From Rhizobium anhuiense (GTDB lineage Bacteria > Pseudomonadota > Alphaproteobacteria > Rhizobiales > Rhizobiaceae): a stretch of DNA of 64,000 nt. The notes beneath the pieces are model-generated. The model saw only the letters and a list, made by a program, of their open reading frames with translations. It was not told the DNA's origin and ran no database searches. Made by a program: the position numbers and the translations under genes. Location of the stretch: NCBI RefSeq assembly GCF_003985145.1, contig NZ_ML133526.1, positions 62,001 to 126,000 of the forward strand, in the 5' to 3' direction. Within the stretch, counting starts at the first letter, position 1, and every line of letters starts with the position of its first letter. Below are positions 43,559 to 52,627 of the stretch, piece by piece.

Positions 43559-45214
43559 ATGGGCGACACATACACGGTTGGACAATATCTGGTCGACAGA
43601 CTTCGCGAACTGGGCCTGGGGCACCTGTTTTCCGTAGCAGGCGATTATTCGATCGAATGGGTGAACAGTTATGTCGAGAAAAGCGATATAAAGGTCATCG
43701 AAGAGGCGAATGAACTGAATGCCGGTTATGCGGCTGACGGCTATGCCAGACTGAAAGGAATTGGCGCTCTGTGCGTCACCTATTCCGCAGGCTCGCTTTG
43801 CGCAACAAATGCGATCGCCGGATCCTACGTCGAGAAAGTGCCGGTCGTTCTGATCAACGGTGCGCCCAGCATCAAGAAAACGCTGACGTTCGAACAAACC
43901 GGCTACAGTTCGCATCACTTCATCAGCGGCCGGGAAACGGATCTTCAGGTATTCGAATACATCACCGCCGCTGCCGTCCGCATCGACAGCCCTCATCTTG
44001 CGCCAATGCTCATAGATTATGCGCTGACGCAGTGCATCACGGAAAGACGTCCGGTCTATATCGAGTTGCTGGAGGATATGGTGGACCTGGGATGTACGCG
44101 CCCGTCGAATGCCTTAAAAGCGGCGCCTGTTATATCCGACGAGAACAGTCTCAATCAGTCGATCGCGCAAATCAGCGAAAGATTGCAAAACGCCACCCGA
44201 CCGCTGATCTGGGTCGGTGTCGAGATCGACCGGTTTGGCCTTCACGACCAGGCGGAGCGGCTCATCCGGGACCTCAAAATTCCCTACGTGACCGAGCTTT
44301 TGAGCAAGGCCATTCTATCGGAAGACGATGTACAATTTGCCGGGGTGTTCGATGGCAAATCGTCATCACCCTATGTCCAGTCTTTGGTCAAAGACTCCGA
44401 CTTCGTATTGGCACTGGGCGTCTGGTTGACTGATATCAATGATTTGGGCTGGCCTATCGATCTCGATAAAACCGCATTCGCCTCCTGGGAGACCGTGAAA
44501 TATGGCACGATCTTCAACGCACAGGTTTCGCTGGCGGATCTCGTCAACGGCTTGATTGACAAAAGGCTGACGTGCAAAGGCCAAAGTCTTCCGGTGAAAC
44601 CGGCCCGGCAACTGCCGGTCGTCAATCCGGCAGGCGAAATTACCTATCAGGGCTTCTACGATTTCATTCAGCCGCAGATCGACGGAAATACCATCGTTGG
44701 TGCCGACGCGAGTTTGAATTATTTCGGGAGCCTGCTTCTTGAAGTGGGTGCTCGCCGCGGTTTCATCGTGCAATCATCCTATTCGGCGATCGGTTATATC
44801 GGTCCGGCCGCAACCGGGGTTTCGCTGGCGAAGCAAAATCAACAAAGGCTACTGGTCTTTGCGGGGGATGGCGGGTTTCAGATGACCGCTCAATGCCTCT
44901 CGACACAAACCCGTTTCAATCTCAACCCGATCATCTTTGTGATGGACAACGGCATTTATGGCGTGGAGCAATGGCTTGCCGACGCATCGGTTTTCCATGG
45001 CGACAAACCGTTCTACAATTCATGCATCCTGCACCGATGGAATTACAGCAAGTTGGCAGAAGTCTTTGGCTGCCAAGGCTGGAAAGTGGACACCTATGGC
45101 GAACTGAGGGAGGCCATAGACGGCGCCAAAGAAAACCTGAACAGTCCGTCCATCATCCAGGTCGTCGTGCCGCAGCGATCGATCCCCGATAATGCGAACT
45201 GGAAAGCAAATTAG
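43559..45214 (+). CDS. ThDP-dependent 2-keto-acid decarboxylase (pyruvate/indolepyruvate decarboxylase type)
   Basis: 551 residues, the length of PDC/IPDC/KdcA enzymes. Catalytic Glu in NELNAGYAADGYAR, the His-His pair in GYSSHHFISGRETD, and the ThDP/Mg motif VFAGDGGFQMTAQ...FVMDNGIYGVEQ. All are intact, so it should decarboxylate a 2-keto acid to an aldehyde. In plant-associated bacteria an indolepyruvate substrate (auxin synthesis) is one possibility; in this locus a sugar-derived keto acid is another. Separated from the previous gene by a palindromic element, so it may be transcribed separately. Confidence 0.9.
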   Translation: MGDTYTVGQYLVDRLRELGLGHLFSVAGDYSIEWVNSYVEKSDIKVIEEANELNAGYAADGYARLKGIGALCVTYSAGSLCATNAIAGSYVEKVPVVLINGAPSIKKTLTFEQTGYSSHHFISGRETDLQVFEYITAAAVRIDSPHLAPMLIDYALTQCITERRPVYIELLEDMVDLGCTRPSNALKAAPVISDENSLNQSIAQISERLQNATRPLIWVGVEIDRFGLHDQAERLIRDLKIPYVTELLSKAILSEDDVQFAGVFDGKSSSPYVQSLVKDSDFVLALGVWLTDINDLGWPIDLDKTAFASWETVKYGTIFNAQVSLADLVNGLIDKRLTCKGQSLPVKPARQLPVVNPAGEITYQGFYDFIQPQIDGNTIVGADASLNYFGSLLLEVGARRGFIVQSSYSAIGYIGPAATGVSLAKQNQQRLLVFAGDGGFQMTAQCLSTQTRFNLNPIIFVMDNGIYGVEQWLADASVFHGDKPFYNSCILHRWNYSKLAEVFGCQGWKVDTYGELREAIDGAKENLNSPSIIQVVVPQRSIPDNANWKAN

Positions 45215-45376
45215 AATGGGCATGGAGAGTTCAGCGCTTTAGCGGGTGGAACGGCAGATGGGCATGCCGAACCACATTCAGTAACCTCAACATCGAGCGC
45301 TGGGGCCTTCTTGCCACAAGTGGTATAGTTCAATTTCGGTCGTCCCACCTGGACGATACGACAAAGGAATTATTCC

Positions 45377-46057
45377 ATGGGAGACCAGAAACGCCCGCTG
45401 CAACCTGGAGAAACCGCCCCCGCATTCGCGCTCGCCACGGCCAACTTCGAGGGAACGGTCTCTTTCGCCGACTTGCGCGGTCGCCCGTTCGTGATCGGGT
45501 TCTTTCGCGGGCTGCACTGCCCCTTCTGCCGGCGTCAGTTGGAACAGCTTGCCGGCGTACAGCCGACCCTGCGCGCCGCCGGGGTGGAGACCGTGGCCGT
45601 TATCAACACGCCGGTGGAACGTGCCCGCCTGTATTTCCGCCACCGGCCGACGCCAATAACACTTCTATGCGACCCGGACTGCCGCACGCATCGGGCCTAC
45701 GGTGTGCCGCATGCCGAGTTCCTGCCCGATGGGAGTTGCGAGCAGCCCGAATGGCCCTATCGTACAACGATGGAACAGTTCCTGGCGGCACGCATCAACC
45801 CCACGGACGAATTGCCGGAACCGCTGCACCCGATGGAGGCCAACACGATACTCAACGCCAAGGATCGGTTTGAGCTTGACGAAGCCGACAATGAGATCTT
45901 CGCGAACCACGCGACCCAACTCGTCGGACACTTCCTGGTCAATGCGAACGGCACCATCGGCTGGGCACAAATCGAGGCGCTCGATGGACCGAACAGCCTC
46001 TCCATCTTCCCGACCGCGGCGGAGATCATCGCGGCCGCTGGCAGCCTTGGACGCTGA
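45377..46057 (+). CDS. Peroxiredoxin/redoxin-family protein
   Basis: 226 residues. AhpC/TSA thioredoxin-like fold: GETAPAFALATANFEGTVSF, FRGLHCPFCRRQLEQLAGV with a C-P-F-C active site, and a C-terminal extension (HFLVNANGTIGWAQIE). The CxxC in place of the usual T-x-x-C suggests a disulfide-exchanging or resolving role. AAAGGA is eight bases upstream. No operon partner is apparent; the next gene is convergent. Confidence 0.88.
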   Translation: MGDQKRPLQPGETAPAFALATANFEGTVSFADLRGRPFVIGFFRGLHCPFCRRQLEQLAGVQPTLRAAGVETVAVINTPVERARLYFRHRPTPITLLCDPDCRTHRAYGVPHAEFLPDGSCEQPEWPYRTTMEQFLAARINPTDELPEPLHPMEANTILNAKDRFELDEADNEIFANHATQLVGHFLVNANGTIGWAQIEALDGPNSLSIFPTAAEIIAAAGSLGR

Positions 46058-46125
46058 CCTGCGGTGAACCGTCCGATAGCATCTCAGTAGCAAAAGATCG
46101 AATGGCGGAAGCCCAATTCCGCCCG

Positions 46126-46827
46126 CTATCGTGCAAGCGTTTGCCTGATGTCGGCAATCCCGCGGCGCAGGAAGGGATCTGTGTGGATGTAGAACAACTG
46201 GACCCCCTTCTGCAGCCAATGAGGCAATTCGTCGGCGGTGGCGAGCGTGCCTGCAATTTTGCCTGCTGCACGAATCTTGTCGACGGCGACCGCGACCTTA
46301 TCCATCACTGCTTCGGGACGCGGCTCGCCGAAGGGCGGAGCCGGCGGATAACCCATATTCTGCGAGAGATCGCCGGGGCCGATGAAGAAGACGTCGATGC
46401 CGTCGACCTTCAGCATTTCATCGAGATTGTCGATGGCATCCACCGTTTCGATCATCGCCACCACCAGGCGCTTGTCGAAGTCGGACGGAAGAGCGTAACG
46501 GACGGTATCGACGATGGCGCGCGCCTGTTCGGCCGTGTCCACCATCGGGACCATGATCCCATCGGCGCCCGCATTCAGGTAGCGGATAATGATCGGGCGC
46601 TCGTGCGAATGCGGCCGAATGATCGCCGCCCCGCCGACGGAGCGGACGATCTGCGCGGTCATGCGCACATCCTCGAAACTCCAGCTTCCGTGCTCGCAGT
46701 CGACGAAGACGGAATCGGCGCCGAGTTCCACTAGCCGGGCTGCCAGGCCCGACGATACGTGATGCGGCGTATACATGGTGACTGCCTCACCGGCCAGCAG
46801 CCGCGCGCGCAACTTCGCTCCGTTCAT
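46126..46827 (-). CDS. HpcH/HpaI aldolase-family protein
   Basis: 233 residues. Class II pyruvate aldolase features: VDCEHGSWSFEDVR, AGADGIMVPMVDTAEQAR, VAMIETVDAIDNLDEML and DVFFIGPGDLSQNMG. The ATG has GGAGG seven bases upstream. Last gene of the hyuA-hyuB-SDR-aldolase operon, so it probably cleaves the carbon skeleton left after amide hydrolysis and oxidation. The substrate is unknown. Confidence 0.9.
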   Translation of the reverse strand: MNGAKLRARLLAGEAVTMYTPHHVSSGLAARLVELGADSVFVDCEHGSWSFEDVRMTAQIVRSVGGAAIIRPHSHERPIIIRYLNAGADGIMVPMVDTAEQARAIVDTVRYALPSDFDKRLVVAMIETVDAIDNLDEMLKVDGIDVFFIGPGDLSQNMGYPPAPPFGEPRPEAVMDKVAVAVDKIRAAGKIAGTLATADELPHWLQKGVQLFYIHTDPFLRRGIADIRQTLAR

Positions 46828-46843
46828 CGATGTCCTCCCATTT

Positions 46844-47647
46844 CTACTTTTTCGGCATATCCGGCGTGTCGGCGGGCGCTCCGACCCAACGGGCAATTTC
46901 GATATCCGCAGACGTGTCCCGCATGAATGTCGGGCAGATGTGAAGCTCGGGGATCACGGCGCTCTTGTTCAGGCTGGCGCAGAGGACGACCGCACGGGCG
47001 ACGTCATGCGGATCCATCATGGCGGCACGTTCCTCCTGCAGAGGTGGGCGCGCGCGATTGTCCATGATCGGCGTATTCGTCTCGCCGGGCAGGATCGTCG
47101 TCGCCCGGATCCCCTGATTGCGATAGGTGTTGTGCAGGAAGGTCATGAAGTTCTTCACGCCGGCCTTGGCCGCACCATAGGCCGCGCCGCCGAGCAGGTT
47201 GGGGTTGATCACGGCAAGCGACGAGACCGTGATGATCGTCCCCTCGCCCTTAGCGATCATGTCCGGAAGGACCGCCTGGGTCAGGTTGAAGACGGCCGTC
47301 AGATTGACGTTGATGGTGGAGGTCCACTCGGCCTCGCTCAAGAACCGCGCGTTCAGCACCTTGCTTGCGCTGCCGGCATTGTTCACCAGGATGTCGACCG
47401 GTCCGACGCTGTCCTTGATCTGCTTCACGGCCGCAAAGATCTCTTCACGCGTCTCGATATCGAGCGCGTGCGCGACGGCCTTGCCACCCGCCTCTTCGAT
47501 CAAGGCCGCCACCTCGCGCAGCGGTTCGATCCGCCGCCCGGTCAGCACGACGGTGGCCCCGTCCTTGGCCAGCAGCAGGGCGGTCTCGCGACCGATCCCG
47601 GAGCCGGCTCCCGTTACCAGAGCGATTTTTCCTTGAAGACGTCCCAT
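46844..47647 (-). CDS. SDR-family NAD(P)-dependent oxidoreductase
   Basis: 267 residues: ALVTGAGSGIGRETALLLAK, NNAGSASK, catalytic Ser-Tyr-Lys in VSSLAVIN...AAYGAAKAGV, and PGETNTPIM. The C-terminal extension (AGAPADTPDMPKK-like tail) is longer than in the minimal SDR. Located between hyuB and the aldolase with gaps of 9 and 16 bases, so it is in the same transcript. Confidence 0.9.
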   Translation of the reverse strand: MGRLQGKIALVTGAGSGIGRETALLLAKDGATVVLTGRRIEPLREVAALIEEAGGKAVAHALDIETREEIFAAVKQIKDSVGPVDILVNNAGSASKVLNARFLSEAEWTSTINVNLTAVFNLTQAVLPDMIAKGEGTIITVSSLAVINPNLLGGAAYGAAKAGVKNFMTFLHNTYRNQGIRATTILPGETNTPIMDNRARPPLQEERAAMMDPHDVARAVVLCASLNKSAVIPELHICPTFMRDTSADIEIARWVGAPADTPDMPKK

Positions 47648-47656
47648 ATCTTTCCC

Positions 47657-49333
47657 CTATTCGGCCGCAGCAGCGATCGGGCCAGAATAGCCGTAAATTT
47701 CCCGCGCAGCCTTCGCCGTGATCAGGTTCTCGGCAAGATCCTGCTCGATCAGGGCGCGCGAACGATCGCTGGCCAGTCCCCAACCGCCGCCGCCAGGGGT
47801 CTCGACCTCGAGGCGCTGGCCCGTCTTCAGGACTACCTTGCCCTTCGGGAACTGAGGCTTGCCGTCCTTCATGACCTTTCCGGCCGATCCGCTCTGCCCT
47901 TCGACGACGCCGAAGCAGGGATGGCGGACACGCTCGGAGGCCAGATAGATGTTCATCGGGCTCTTGCCGAGGTTGCGGAGCACGACACGCTGGCCGAGAC
48001 CGCCGCGATGTTTGCCTGCGCCGCCGGAGTCGGCGATCAGTTCCTTCCGCTCGGTCAGGACCGGCACGGCAACCTCGAACATCTCGATGGCCGTTACCTT
48101 GCAGTTCGACGGGAAGCTCAGCGTATCCAGACCATCGAGCTCTGCGCGCGCGCCCTGGCCGCCATGGAAATTCTGAACGGATCCATATTGCGTACCGTCA
48201 TTGCGCTGACCGACGCAATTGGCAGCCCAGATCGGAGCGCCGCCGCTGTCGCCCATCACCTTCTCGGGCACGACGCCTTCGAGCGCCTTGAAGATCAGCG
48301 AGGGAATGACGTGCCCGATCAGGTTTCGCGAATTGCCCGCCGTCCATTGCTGCGGATTGAGGATGCAGCCGAGCGGAGCCTCGTCGGTGATCGGGACGAT
48401 GCAGCCCTCGTTGTTCGGCGTCTCGGGATCGAGCAGGCACTTCAGAGCATAGACGGAATGGGCGTAGCGATAGTTCGTCCGGCAGTTGATCGAGTGCAGA
48501 ACCTGGTCTGACGTGCCGGTGTAGTCGACATGAACAGAGTCGTCCTTGATGATGACCGAAGCCTTCAGCGTCACGTCGACATCGTAACCGTCGAGCAGAA
48601 CCTCGGCGGCATAAGTGCCGTTCGGCCATTCGCGGATCGCCTTGCGGGTCTGTGCTTCGGAGCGCGAATGAATGGCGGCGGCCAGGCCTTCGACATCGTC
48701 GAGCCCGTATTCGTCCAGGAATTTGACGAGTTCGCGGCCCATGACGTTGTTGGCGGCGATCATCGATTCAAGGTCGCCCCGCACTTCTGTCGGAAGGCGG
48801 ACCGAGGCTTCGATAATATCGAAGACGTCCTGGTTCGGAACGCCTGCCTTCAGCAGCTTGACGATCGGAAAGCGGATACCTTCCTCATAAATGTCGCTCG
48901 CTTCGGAATGCAGAGGCGCGCCGCCGATATCGGGAAGATGGGCGATGGAGCCGGCATAGGCGACGACCTTGCCGTTCTTGAAGATCGGCGTGATCATCGT
49001 GACATCGGGAAGATGGCCGGTGCCGATCTCCGGATCGTTGGTCGCCAGCACGTCGCCCTCTTCGAGCCTGTCTGCCGGAAATTTCGGCAGGAAATAGTTC
49101 TGGGCGGCAGCCGGGAGCGAGGTGATGAAGACCGGGATCGACCAGGTGCATTGCGCCAGCGCCCGTCCCTTGCTGTCGAGGAGCACGGTGACGTAATCGT
49201 GGTTCTCGCGGACGATCGGCGAGAATGCCGTCTTGCCGAGAACGTTGTCGGCCTGGTCCGCGATGAAGATCAGGCGGTTCCACATGACCTGAAGGTTGAT
49301 CGGGTCGTTGAAATCGGTGGCGGGTTTCGACAT
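47657..49333 (-). CDS. hyuB: Hydantoinase B/oxoprolinase subunit
   Basis: 558 residues of the N-methylhydantoinase B/5-oxoprolinase B family: MWNRLIFIADQADNVLGKTA, the metal-binding ATNDPEIGTGHLPDVTMITP, GDSGGAPIWAANC and the C-terminal ETPGGGGWG. It pairs with the HyuA subunit encoded 11 bases upstream to hydrolyse cyclic amides (hydantoins, 5-oxoproline or related) with ATP. The specific substrate is not predictable from sequence. Confidence 0.93.
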   Translation of the reverse strand: MSKPATDFNDPINLQVMWNRLIFIADQADNVLGKTAFSPIVRENHDYVTVLLDSKGRALAQCTWSIPVFITSLPAAAQNYFLPKFPADRLEEGDVLATNDPEIGTGHLPDVTMITPIFKNGKVVAYAGSIAHLPDIGGAPLHSEASDIYEEGIRFPIVKLLKAGVPNQDVFDIIEASVRLPTEVRGDLESMIAANNVMGRELVKFLDEYGLDDVEGLAAAIHSRSEAQTRKAIREWPNGTYAAEVLLDGYDVDVTLKASVIIKDDSVHVDYTGTSDQVLHSINCRTNYRYAHSVYALKCLLDPETPNNEGCIVPITDEAPLGCILNPQQWTAGNSRNLIGHVIPSLIFKALEGVVPEKVMGDSGGAPIWAANCVGQRNDGTQYGSVQNFHGGQGARAELDGLDTLSFPSNCKVTAIEMFEVAVPVLTERKELIADSGGAGKHRGGLGQRVVLRNLGKSPMNIYLASERVRHPCFGVVEGQSGSAGKVMKDGKPQFPKGKVVLKTGQRLEVETPGGGGWGLASDRSRALIEQDLAENLITAKAAREIYGYSGPIAAAAE

Positions 49334-49344
49334 CTGAGTACCCC

Positions 49345-51408
49345 TTAGTGAATGTTGATCACGAGGTTGCCATGGGCATCCACACGGAAGACGCCGCTCG
49401 GGCCGACGACTGCAGTCGATTCACGCTGCTCGACGATTGCCGGACCCTTGACCTCTTCGCCGACGGGAAGCTTGTAGTGGTCGTAGACCGCGGTCTCGGC
49501 AAAGCCGCCGATCTCCTGGAAATAGACCTTGCGGCTGCCCTTCTTGGCGTCGGCAACGACGGTCTCGTGCGGGCGCGTGACCTGATCCTTTTCGCCGCCG
49601 GCGCGCAGCCGCCAGGTGATGACCTCCAGCGGAGCGGCAACGGTACGGCCGAACAATTCGCGGTAGAGCTTGAAGAAATTGCCGCGGAGTTCGCTGAGGA
49701 ATTCCTCCTTCGGCAGGGTCCGATCGGGCAGAACCACGGTGATTTCATGGCCCTGGCCAACATGGCGCATATCGACGGTGTAGCGGTTGCTGATCGTATC
49801 CTTCGGGACGCCGGCAGCCGACACGACTTCGGCGCCCTGGGCCGAAAGCTCGTCCAGCAGGCGGTTCATGGCGCCGACATCCCAGGCGTCGAGCACCATC
49901 GGATGGCTTGCGGAAAGATCGACCGCCACCGGCGCGATCAACAGGCCGATTGCCGAACTCACGCCTGCACCGGTCGGGCAGATGATGCGGGAAATGCCGA
50001 GCTTGCGGGCGATGCCATAGGCGTGCACCGGGCCGGCGCCACCGAAGGCGACCATCGGCAGCGAACGGGGATCGACGCCGAGATCGGTCGCATGCATGGC
50101 GGCCGCCTTGCTCATGGATTCGTTGACGAGGTCATGGATGCCCCATGCGCAGCGCTCGACCGAGACCTCGAGCGAGGCGGCAAGTTTGGCCATCGCCTCG
50201 TGAGCTGCTTCTCTGGAAACCTTGAACGACCCGCCGACGAAGGATTCGGTGCCCATATATCCAAGCAGGATGTCGGCATCCGTGACGGTCGGCTGGGTGC
50301 CGCCGCGCTGGTAGGCGGCCGGTCCAGGCATGGCGCCTGCGGAGTGAGGGCCGACATCGAGCAGGCCGAGAGGGTTCTTGGCCGCGATCGAGCCGCCACC
50401 CGCGCCGATCTCGATCATCTGGATTGACTGGATCTTCAGCGGGAAACCGGATCCCTTGCGGAAACGCTGATAATGGGCGACCTCGAGATCGGTCCCGACA
50501 TTTGGCTCACCGTCCGGGATCAGGCAGAGCTTTGCGGTCGTGCCGCCCATGTCGAAGGACAGGACGCTCGCCTCGCCTGCCGTGCGGCCGAACTCTGCGG
50601 CAGCCACCGCACCCGCCGCCGGGCCTGACTCGATCAGGCGCACCGGCAGTTCCGCGGCACGCCGGCTCGGCACCAGTCCGCCCGAGGATGTCATCCACAG
50701 GACCTGGCGGTCGATGCCCTTCGCTGCGAATTCACGCTGCAGATGGGCGACGTGGCCGGCCATTTGCGGCCTCGTATAGGCATTGACGACAGTCGTCGAC
50801 GCGCGGTCGAACTCGCGCATTTCAGGGCAGACTTCGGAGGAGAGCGAGACGAAGATATCGGGGTCTTCTTCGCGCAGCAGCGCTGCGACGCGCTGCTCGT
50901 GCTGCGGATATTTATAGGCATGGAGAAGGCAGACGGCGACGGAGCGAATGCCCTTCTCCTTCAGGCGACCGGCAATCTCGCGCACCGTCTCTTCCTTGAG
51001 TTCGGTCATGACGGAACCGTCGGCGGCGATCCGCTCCTTGGCGCCGAAGCTGTTTGCGCGGGTGACCAGCGGGTCGGGATATTTGATGTTCAGGTCGTAG
51101 AGGTCGTAGCGCCCTTCGTTACGGATTCGCAGCATGTCCTGGAAACCGTCGGTGGTGACGAAGCCGGTCTCGACGCCCTTGCGCTCGAGCACGGCGTTGG
51201 TGACGACGGTGGTGGCGCCCAGCACCTGCAGTTGGTCGATGGCGATGGTGCCGGCGAATTTTTCCAGCAATTCGGACACACCCTGCACGACGGCTTCAGC
51301 CGGGTTCTTCGGCGTGCTCAGGACCTTGTGAAGGTGGAGGTCGCCCCTGTCATCCAGGAGCGCGAAGTCGGTAAAGGTACCACCCGTGTCGAAAGCCAGT
51401 TTTGCCAT
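49345..51408 (-). CDS. hyuA: Hydantoinase A/oxoprolinase subunit
   Basis: 687 residues. ASKHA-fold ATPase subunit: FDTGGTFTDFALLD at the N terminus, LGATTVVTNAVLERKGVETG, SFDMGGTTAKLCLI and FGGAGPVHAYGIARKLG, all conserved in HyuA/oxoprolinase A. First gene of a four-gene operon (hyuA, hyuB, SDR, aldolase). Its upstream region holds the ATA-N9-TAT element shared with livK, so NAC-like control is expected. Confidence 0.94.
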   Translation of the reverse strand: MAKLAFDTGGTFTDFALLDDRGDLHLHKVLSTPKNPAEAVVQGVSELLEKFAGTIAIDQLQVLGATTVVTNAVLERKGVETGFVTTDGFQDMLRIRNEGRYDLYDLNIKYPDPLVTRANSFGAKERIAADGSVMTELKEETVREIAGRLKEKGIRSVAVCLLHAYKYPQHEQRVAALLREEDPDIFVSLSSEVCPEMREFDRASTTVVNAYTRPQMAGHVAHLQREFAAKGIDRQVLWMTSSGGLVPSRRAAELPVRLIESGPAAGAVAAAEFGRTAGEASVLSFDMGGTTAKLCLIPDGEPNVGTDLEVAHYQRFRKGSGFPLKIQSIQMIEIGAGGGSIAAKNPLGLLDVGPHSAGAMPGPAAYQRGGTQPTVTDADILLGYMGTESFVGGSFKVSREAAHEAMAKLAASLEVSVERCAWGIHDLVNESMSKAAAMHATDLGVDPRSLPMVAFGGAGPVHAYGIARKLGISRIICPTGAGVSSAIGLLIAPVAVDLSASHPMVLDAWDVGAMNRLLDELSAQGAEVVSAAGVPKDTISNRYTVDMRHVGQGHEITVVLPDRTLPKEEFLSELRGNFFKLYRELFGRTVAAPLEVITWRLRAGGEKDQVTRPHETVVADAKKGSRKVYFQEIGGFAETAVYDHYKLPVGEEVKGPAIVEQRESTAVVGPSGVFRVDAHGNLVINIH

Positions 51409-51504
51409 GTTGTCCTCGAAGCGACTGTTCGGCGCGGCAGGCGCCGCTATGCGGATCCGATGCCCGGACCCGATGTCTGCTTGAAGGTTAGGGGAATGCC
51501 CGGC

Positions 51505-51555
51505 GCGTTGGCTAACACAACTACAGTCTGCCGCTATAGGGTTTGCTTATGGCGG
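51505..51555 (-). promoter_or_regulatory. NAC-type element upstream of hyuA
   Basis: Contains ATAGGGTTTGCTTAT (ATA-N9-TAT) at 51535-51549, about 130 bases before the hyuA start, inside a segment nearly identical over 50 bases to 58625-58675 upstream of livK. ATA-N9-TAT is the published binding consensus of the LysR regulator NAC, and the adjacent LysR protein resembles NAC. Confidence 0.75.
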
Positions 51556-51599
51556 GCGGCGGTCAGCCGTCGGACTGCCGCTGCGAGGAGCAGCTCGGG

Positions 51600-52538
51600 C
51601 TAGGCGGGCTTGATTCCCTGGTGATGACTGCTCATCAGTTTGCCGACGACATCAAGCAGAACCGACCGTGCGGCGATGGCGGGCTCCGACAAGGGAAGAT
51701 GATCTGCGACGCAGAGCGACACGGTCGCGTCGATCACCGGCTTGGTCAGTGCCCGCACCTGCGCGCCTGAGAAGATCGCCGTCTCCGTCACCACCGAAGC
51801 CGGGAGAATGGTCGATCCAAGCCCTTCGAGCACAGCCGCGCTGAGGGCCGGAACGGACTCGATTTCCGAGACGACCTCAGGTGTCGCTCTGGCTCTCGCC
51901 AGCGCGTCGTCGATCAGCCGGCGCAGCAGATGGGCCTTGCTGGGAAGAAGCAGCGGGATCTCCTGGAGGGCGGCAAGCGGAAGCGGCGCGCTGCTATCCC
52001 CGGGGAGTTCGATGCCCGGCGGCGAGACGAGGAACATTTCCTCGCGGAACAATGGCTGCAGGGTAACGCCTTTGATCGGCGCAGCAGCATAGATCAGCGC
52101 CATATCCATCTTGCCCGTCATGATCAGTTCGCTGAGGATCTGGCCGAAACTGTCATTGATGTGGACGACGATATGGGGATGCCTCGCCTTCATCTCCTTG
52201 AGGATCGGCAGCGACAAGGCGCTTGACGAGGAATAGGTCGCAAGGCCGATCGAGACGCGGCCCGCCACCGATTTGGCGGACTGATCGATGTCGACCTGAG
52301 CCTGCTCGATCTGCTTCAACATCAGTTGCGCATGCCGATAGAGGATGAGCCCTGCCTCCGTCGGCGCAATGCCGACATTGCTGCGGATGAGAAGCTTGTG
52401 CTTGAAGTGCGCCTCCAGAGCGGCGATCTGCTGCGACAACGCCGGCTGGGCCGTCCTCAGAAGGCTTGCCGCGCGCGATACGCTGCCCGTATCGACGATC
52501 TTTACGAAGCTCTTCAGTTTGCGGAAATCGACGCTCAT
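51600..52538 (-). CDS. LysR-family regulator, NAC-like
   Basis: 312 residues. The helix-turn-helix FRKLKSFVKIVDTGSVSRAA, LRTAQPALSQQIAALEAHF and the following linker closely follow NAC of enteric bacteria (FVKIVD, AQPALSQQ). The C-terminal co-inducer domain includes VHINDSFGQILSELIMTGKM and VSEIESVPALSAAVLEGLG. NAC-type regulators couple nitrogen limitation to scavenging operons. ATA-N9-TAT sites stand in front of the downstream hyuA operon and of livK. A GTG six bases upstream is an alternative start. Confidence 0.9.
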   Translation of the reverse strand: MSVDFRKLKSFVKIVDTGSVSRAASLLRTAQPALSQQIAALEAHFKHKLLIRSNVGIAPTEAGLILYRHAQLMLKQIEQAQVDIDQSAKSVAGRVSIGLATYSSSSALSLPILKEMKARHPHIVVHINDSFGQILSELIMTGKMDMALIYAAAPIKGVTLQPLFREEMFLVSPPGIELPGDSSAPLPLAALQEIPLLLPSKAHLLRRLIDDALARARATPEVVSEIESVPALSAAVLEGLGSTILPASVVTETAIFSGAQVRALTKPVIDATVSLCVADHLPLSEPAIAARSVLLDVVGKLMSSHHQGIKPA

Positions 52539-52627
52539 GGTCACCGGCTTGTTGTTTCATGCAAAACGTAAAGCCTGCAGCCGGAGGGACGCAAGTCCCA
52601 GTCACAAGTCCCACTGGCCTTTCGCGG

